From NCBI GenBank assembly GCA_964523945.1, contig CAZGBU010000080.1:1-9664 (forward strand): DNA of 9,664 nucleotides, written 5' to 3'. The DNA is from CAKTOF01 sp964523945 (GTDB taxonomy: Bacteria > Bacillota > Clostridia > Oscillospirales > Oscillospiraceae). The notes under the pieces were generated by a model. That model was given only the letters and a program-made list of their open reading frames with translations. It was not told the DNA's origin and did not search any database. The first letter of the stretch is position 1; every line of letters begins with the position of its first letter. The position numbers and the translations under genes were made by a program. This document shows, piece by piece, positions 5,786 through 9,664 of this stretch.

Positions 5786-6927
5786 ACCAAATTATCTGCC
5801 TGTCCACCTCGCCGTGGCACCCGATTCCGACGCGCAAACAACAGGTCATGCGCCGGCTGCCGGACGCGGAGATTCTCTACTTCGATCCGCCAGTCAGTCT
5901 GCTCGCCCCATTGCGCGACCGCGCCGCGCGTGAAAAGCTGACAGCCTTTCGGGCGCCAGGTGAAAAAATTGGCGAGAACATCACCGTATATGCGCTGCCG
6001 CCGGTGCTCCCTTTTTTCAACAAATTTCGTTGGATCAACCGGCTCAATCAGCGCCGCATTGCACGCTTCGTCCGCAAAAAGGCAGCTGCGCACGGCTTCG
6101 ACCATCCGGTGCTGTGGTGCTACTCTCCTACCGCATGCGACTGCGTGGGGCGCATCGAGCACCGCGCGCTTGTCTATGACTGCGTCGACCTGCACTCAGC
6201 CTATGGCGGCCTGATGAATCCAAAGGTTGTCGATCGGATGGAATTCGATCTGGCTGCGCAGGCCGATCAGGTGTTCGCAACGGCCGAGCGGCTGGCGGCG
6301 CGGCTGAAGGCAGTCAACGGGACGGCTGTCACGATCCCGAACGGGGCAAACTATGAGCGTTTCTCCGTCGCAGCCGGCGACCTTCCCTGTCCGGACGACC
6401 TGAAGCAGATTCCGCGGCCAATCTTCGGCTTTGTCGGCGCGCTGCAGGCCTGCATTGAATACGGCTGGGTCGAATCGGCCGCCCGGGCCCGGCCGGACTG
6501 GAGCTTTGTTTTCATCGGCGGCGAGAAGCCGGGCGTCGATCTGACCGCGCTGCGCGCACTGCCGAACGTGTATTTTCTCGGCCTGCGGCCGAACGAGGCG
6601 CTTCCGGCCTACCTGGCACAGTTTGCCGTGTGCCTGAACCTGTTCACCGACAGCGCGCTCAGCCAGGACGTCAGCCCGCTGAAATTTTATGAATACCTTG
6701 CTACCGGCAAACCGATCGTCTCGACGCCGCAGCCGCTGCAGGTGCTGCCATATGAGGGGCTGATCCACATTGCACGGAGCGCAGAAGAATTTATCACCGC
6801 ATGCGCGGCGGCAGCACAGGGCGACAGCCTGACAGACGCGCGCATGGCCGAGGGGCGGCGCTGCGCGTGGGACGCCAGAGTCGCCGAGATGGATCGGATA
6901 TTAAAAGAAAAGGAGATCCTGCTATGA
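5782..6927 (+). CDS. TuaH-like glycosyltransferase
   Basis: This 381-residue GT-B glycosyltransferase resembles TuaH of the Bacillus teichuronic acid pathway. Visible motifs are LSTSPWHPIPTRKQQ near the N-terminus, VYDCVDLHSAY (131-141), IPNGANYERF (185-194), FGFVGALQ (215-222) at the start of the C-terminal domain, FLGLRPNEALPAYLAQF (265-281), and SPLKFYEYLATGKPIVSTP (298-316), which carries the expected nucleotide-sugar-binding glutamate (E304). No signal peptide or membrane helix is seen, so it should act on the cytoplasmic face of the membrane on a lipid-linked acceptor. Its ATG overlaps the stop of the CsaB fusion by 4 bp, with GGAGG 5 nt upstream, so the two are coupled. It probably adds a sugar to the polymer that CsaB modifies. 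Donor and linkage cannot be predicted. Confidence 0.85.
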   Translation: MNQIICLSTSPWHPIPTRKQQVMRRLPDAEILYFDPPVSLLAPLRDRAAREKLTAFRAPGEKIGENITVYALPPVLPFFNKFRWINRLNQRRIARFVRKKAAAHGFDHPVLWCYSPTACDCVGRIEHRALVYDCVDLHSAYGGLMNPKVVDRMEFDLAAQADQVFATAERLAARLKAVNGTAVTIPNGANYERFSVAAGDLPCPDDLKQIPRPIFGFVGALQACIEYGWVESAARARPDWSFVFIGGEKPGVDLTALRALPNVYFLGLRPNEALPAYLAQFAVCLNLFTDSALSQDVSPLKFYEYLATGKPIVSTPQPLQVLPYEGLIHIARSAEEFITACAAAAQGDSLTDARMAEGRRCAWDARVAEMDRILKEKEILL

Positions 6928-7625
6928 AAAATATACTTGAACTGCTTGATTCCAACCCATATCCCGGCCGCGGTATCCTGCTCGGCATCAGCCCGTGCGG
7001 ACGCTACTCCGTCATCGCCTACTTTATCATGGGCCGCAGCGAAAACAGCCGCAACCGTATCTTCGCTGCAACCGACGACGGCATCCGCACCGAAGCGCAC
7101 GACCCGTCGAAGATCACCGACCCAAGCCTGATCATCTATCACCCGGTTCGCACGCATGGCGATATGACCATCGTCACCAACGGCGATCAGACCGACACGA
7201 TCTGCGAGTCGCTCGAACACGGCCACTGCTACCGCGAGGCGCTGCTCCAGCGCACATTTGAGCCGGATCCGCCCCACTATACGCCCCGGATCTCCGGCGT
7301 CGTGCTGCCGACCGGCGATTACAAGCTGTCGATTCTGAAATCCGACGGCGGCGACCCCGAGACGACGCTGCGGCAATTTTTTGAGTACTTCGATGTGCAG
7401 CCCGGCCACGGCCACTTTATCCACACCTATGCGCGTGCCGGCGAGCGGCTCGAGTCGTTCGAGGGCGAGCCGGTCAGCGTCACGGTCACTGCGCCGGATG
7501 CCGGCGCGCTGGCCACCGCGCTCTGGGCACATCTGAATGAGGCGAATAAGGTCGCTCTGTTCACGCGCTATATTGATCTGGAGACTGGCAAGACTGACGA
7601 CTGCATTATCAACAAGCTCGGCTGA
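6924..7625 (+). CDS. purO: IMP cyclohydrolase (PurO-type)
   Basis: This 233-residue protein matches the IMP_cyclohyd family related to archaeal PurO, which closes the ring of FAICAR to give IMP, the last step of purine synthesis. Recognisable parts are NPYPGRGILLGIS (11-23), the MGRSENSRNRIF stretch (36-47), YHPVR, and SGVVLPTGDYKLSILKSD in the middle. The ATG is chosen because AAGGAG lies 8 nt upstream and the family begins here; the longer frame from 6801 merely shadows the previous gene. The ATG overlaps the glycosyltransferase stop by 4 bp, so translation is coupled. The pathway link to cell-wall polysaccharide is unclear. Most bacteria use the bifunctional PurH for this step, so this may be the only enzyme for it here or a paralogue with another role. 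Confidence 0.82.
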   Translation: MKNILELLDSNPYPGRGILLGISPCGRYSVIAYFIMGRSENSRNRIFAATDDGIRTEAHDPSKITDPSLIIYHPVRTHGDMTIVTNGDQTDTICESLEHGHCYREALLQRTFEPDPPHYTPRISGVVLPTGDYKLSILKSDGGDPETTLRQFFEYFDVQPGHGHFIHTYARAGERLESFEGEPVSVTVTAPDAGALATALWAHLNEANKVALFTRYIDLETGKTDDCIINKLG

Positions 7626-7661
7626 GAATTCTCTTGCAATTGTGCCGCGCTGTGCTATGAT
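7624..7661 (+). promoter_or_regulatory. Promoter of asnS
   Basis: TTGCAA (7634-7639) and TATGAT (7656-7661) are 16 bp apart, and TGC before the -10 makes an extended -10 element. The leader would be only about 30 nt, with no room for the T-box that often controls tRNA-synthetase genes in Firmicutes. A perfect 10-bp palindrome, GAGAATTCTC (7624-7633), abuts the -35 and overlaps the end of the purO frame. No terminator separates purO from asnS, so read-through is also possible. Confidence 0.65.
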
Positions 7662-7696
7662 GACAGCAGATTCCGACAAATGATGGGGGTAGCTCT

Positions 7697-9091
7697 GTGA
7701 AACGCACTTTGATCTCCGAGATCCTCGCCGATCCCGCCGGCTTTGACCGGCAGCAGGTTACAGTCGGCGGCTGGGTCCGTACCATTCGCGATATGAAGAC
7801 GTTTGGCTTTATCGAGCTGAACGACGGGTCGTGCTTCCCGTCGCTGCAGGTCGTCATCGAAAGCGGCGTCCTGGAAAACTACAAAGACATCGTCCGGCAG
7901 AATGTCGGCGCCGCCTTCGTCGTGCATGGCACACTTGTGCACACGCCAGAGGCCAAGCAGCCGATTGAGCTGAAGGCCGACGCAATCGAGGTGGAAGGAG
8001 CCTCGACGCCGGACTATCCGCTGCAGAAAAAGCGCCACACGACCGAATATCTGCGCACGATCGCACATCTGCGTCCGCGTACCAATCTGTTCTCCGCGGT
8101 GTTCCGCGTCCGTTCGGTCGCAGCGCATGCCATCCACACGTTTTTCCAGGAACAGGGCTTCGTGTATATCCACACGCCGATTATCACAGGCTCGGACTGC
8201 GAAGGTGCGGGCGAGATGTTCCGCGTGACGACCCTCGATGTCGACAATCCGCCGCGCACCGAAGACGGTGCGGTCGACTGGTCGAAGGACTTCTTTGGCA
8301 AAAGTGCGAATCTGACCGTGTCAGGGCAGCTCAACGTCGAGTCGTTTGTGCAGGCGTTCGGGCGTGTCTACACGTTTGGCCCGACCTTCCGCGCCGAGAA
8401 TTCCAACACGCAGCGCCACGCCGCCGAGTTCTGGATGATTGAGCCGGAGATCGCTTTTGCCGATCTTGACGACGACATGGAGCTGGCCGAAGCGATGATC
8501 AAATACGTGATCAGCTATGTGCTTGCGCACTGCCCGCAGGAAATGGAATTCTTCAACCGCTTTGTCGACAAAGGGCTGCTCGAACGGCTTGAGCATGTCC
8601 GTTCGTCCGAGTTCGGCCGCGTCAGCTACACCGAGGCGGTTGAAATCCTGAAAGCCTCCGGCCAGGCATTCGACTATCCGGTCGAGTGGGGTGTCGACCT
8701 GCAGACCGAGCACGAGCGCTATCTGACCGAGCAGCACTTCAAGCGGCCTGTCTTTGTCACCGACTACCCAAAAGACATCAAGGCGTTCTATATGCGCATG
8801 AATGACGACGGTAAAACCGTCTCCGCAGCAGACTGCCTCGTTCCCGGTGTCGGTGAAATCATCGGCGGCAGCGCCAGAGAGGAGCGTCTGGACTATCTCG
8901 AGCGCCGCATGGACGAGCTCGGCCTGAACCGGGAGGATTACTGGTGGTACCTCGACCTGCGCCGCTATGGCTCCACACGGCACGCAGGCTTCGGTCTCGG
9001 CTTTGAGCGCATGATCATGTATCTGACCGGTGTGAGCAACATCCGCGACGTACTGCCACATCCGCGCACCGTCGGCAGCGCTGATTTCTGA
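7697..9091 (+). CDS. asnS: Asparaginyl-tRNA synthetase
   Basis: AsnRS is a class IIb enzyme that activates asparagine with ATP and loads it onto tRNA-Asn in the cytoplasm. The 464 residues have the expected order: an OB-fold anticodon-binding domain (about 18-105, with VTVGGWVRTIRDMKTFGFIELNDGS), the HLRPRTNLFSAVFRVRS segment leading into motif 1 (124-140), motif 2 with FGPTFRAENSNTQRHAAEF (227-245), and motif 3 GFGLGFERMIMYLTG (431-445) near the C-terminus. The length is typical of bacterial AsnRS, and the residues after motif 2 (AEFWMIEPEIAF) favour AsnRS over AspRS. The start is GTG with GGGGGT about 6 nt upstream. It has its own promoter and ends in a strong terminator. The gene looks intact. 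Confidence 0.97.
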   Translation: MKRTLISEILADPAGFDRQQVTVGGWVRTIRDMKTFGFIELNDGSCFPSLQVVIESGVLENYKDIVRQNVGAAFVVHGTLVHTPEAKQPIELKADAIEVEGASTPDYPLQKKRHTTEYLRTIAHLRPRTNLFSAVFRVRSVAAHAIHTFFQEQGFVYIHTPIITGSDCEGAGEMFRVTTLDVDNPPRTEDGAVDWSKDFFGKSANLTVSGQLNVESFVQAFGRVYTFGPTFRAENSNTQRHAAEFWMIEPEIAFADLDDDMELAEAMIKYVISYVLAHCPQEMEFFNRFVDKGLLERLEHVRSSEFGRVSYTEAVEILKASGQAFDYPVEWGVDLQTEHERYLTEQHFKRPVFVTDYPKDIKAFYMRMNDDGKTVSAADCLVPGVGEIIGGSAREERLDYLERRMDELGLNREDYWWYLDLRRYGSTRHAGFGLGFERMIMYLTGVSNIRDVLPHPRTVGSADF

Positions 9092-9098
9092 GCAACAC

Positions 9099-9136
9099 AA
9101 AACCGCAGGACGGAAACGGTCCGTCCTGCGGTTTTT
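9099..9136. terminator. Bidirectional intrinsic terminator between asnS and the MATE gene
   Basis: A perfect 16-bp inverted repeat (arms 9099-9114 and 9120-9135) encloses a 5-nt loop. The stem is flanked by T5 on the plus strand and by T4 on the minus strand, so it can end both converging transcripts. It begins 8 nt after the asnS stop and ends 8 nt before the MATE stop. Confidence 0.93.
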
Positions 9137-9143
9137 CCGCACA

Positions 9144-9664
9144 TTATGCTGCCAGGGATGAAAAACGCCGCTGCATCTTTCGCTTCTCATACAGGAACAG
9201 CGGCAGCTGCGCCGCAACACACAGCAGCCACGACACCGGGTACGAGAGGAACAGCTCCGTCAGCGTGTGGTGCGTCGGGAACACCGTGTAGACCCATAAA
9301 AACCGTGTACCGATGATACCGACGATCGTGATGGCCATCGGCGTGAATGAGACGCCCAGCCCACGCAGCCCGCCCGTCAGCACGTCCATGTAAGCGCAGA
9401 GGATATACGTCAGGCTGAGCACCACGATTCGCTCCATGCCGATGGCGATGGCCTCCGGCGAATCGGGGACAAAGATCTTCAGCAGCGGCTCGCGCAGCAC
9501 AATCGTCACCGCGCCCATCAGGCCGCCGATGACCGTCACGCACAGAAGGCAGATAGCAACGATGCGCCAACCTTTTTCACATCCTGCGCGCCGACGCTCT
9601 GGCCCACAAATGTCACCGCCGTCTGGTTGAACTGTGTGGTGGTACAATAGGCATAGTTCTCGAT
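9144..9664 (-). pseudogene. MATE-family efflux transporter C-terminal part, frameshifted, runs off the right edge
   Basis: The product is a multidrug/toxin extrusion (MATE) transporter of the inner membrane, exporting small molecules in exchange for Na+ or H+. Only the C-terminal part lies in the window. From the right edge the minus strand reads IENYAYCTTTQFNQTAVTFV and then GQSVGAQDVKK, the typical MATE stretch leading into the second half of the carrier. The frame then shifts: the next helices (WRIVAICLLCVTVIGG onwards to a basic KRKMQRRFSSLAA end) continue one frame over. Adding one A to the A5 run at 9577-9573 would give a continuous DVKKGWRIV. Four hydrophobic segments follow. Because the indel is in a homopolymer it may be a sequencing error, in which case the gene is intact. 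It converges on asnS across a shared terminator. Confidence 0.8.

Noticed and set aside
6687..7679. 330-residue open frame on the minus strand opposite the glycosyltransferase end and purO
   Set aside because: It lies antisense to two well-supported genes, has no recognisable domain or ribosome site, and is expected from the high GC content.
8321..9220. 299-residue minus-strand frame opposite asnS
   Set aside because: asnS carries all class II motifs on the plus strand; this is its shadow and it runs through the shared terminator.

Overview
The window reads like the chromosome of a GC-rich Gram-positive Clostridia member, most likely a gut Oscillospiraceae/Ruminococcaceae-type bacterium. Supporting signs are strong AGGAG/GGGGG ribosome sites, TTG and GTG starts, ATGA gene overlaps, a CsaB-type cell-wall pyruvyltransferase, a DUF4330 protein next to an O-antigen-ligase-family protein, and a PurO-type IMP cyclohydrolase. 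The lineage is an inference from gene content, not a database result.

Layout. Positions 1-1100 are a degraded or accessory-looking flank: a 3'-truncated HAD phosphatase gene (34-513, minus), a short stretch beyond its break that may be a transposase remnant, a doubtful small membrane ORF, and about 330 bp with no convincing gene. Next is tRNA-Ala(GGC) on the minus strand with its own promoter and a strong terminator. From 1352 to 5785 there are two divergent units sharing a 146-bp intergenic region. Leftward are a DUF4330 protein and a polytopic O-antigen ligase/polymerase-family protein. Rightward are a GT4 glycosyltransferase fused to CsaB, then a TuaH-like glycosyltransferase, then an IMP cyclohydrolase, each starting inside the previous stop codon. 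asnS follows with its own promoter and a bidirectional terminator, facing a MATE transporter gene that carries an apparent one-base frameshift and runs off the right edge.

How the genes work together. The two glycosyltransferase domains, the pyruvyltransferase domain and the polytopic ligase/polymerase are the parts expected for making and attaching a pyruvylated secondary cell-wall polysaccharide, the usual anchor for SLH-domain surface proteins. DUF4330, a single-pass protein with a four-cysteine outer domain, is the uncharacterised partner of the ligase. The purine gene is probably in the operon by position and not by pathway. No CRISPR array, prophage or complete insertion sequence is visible.
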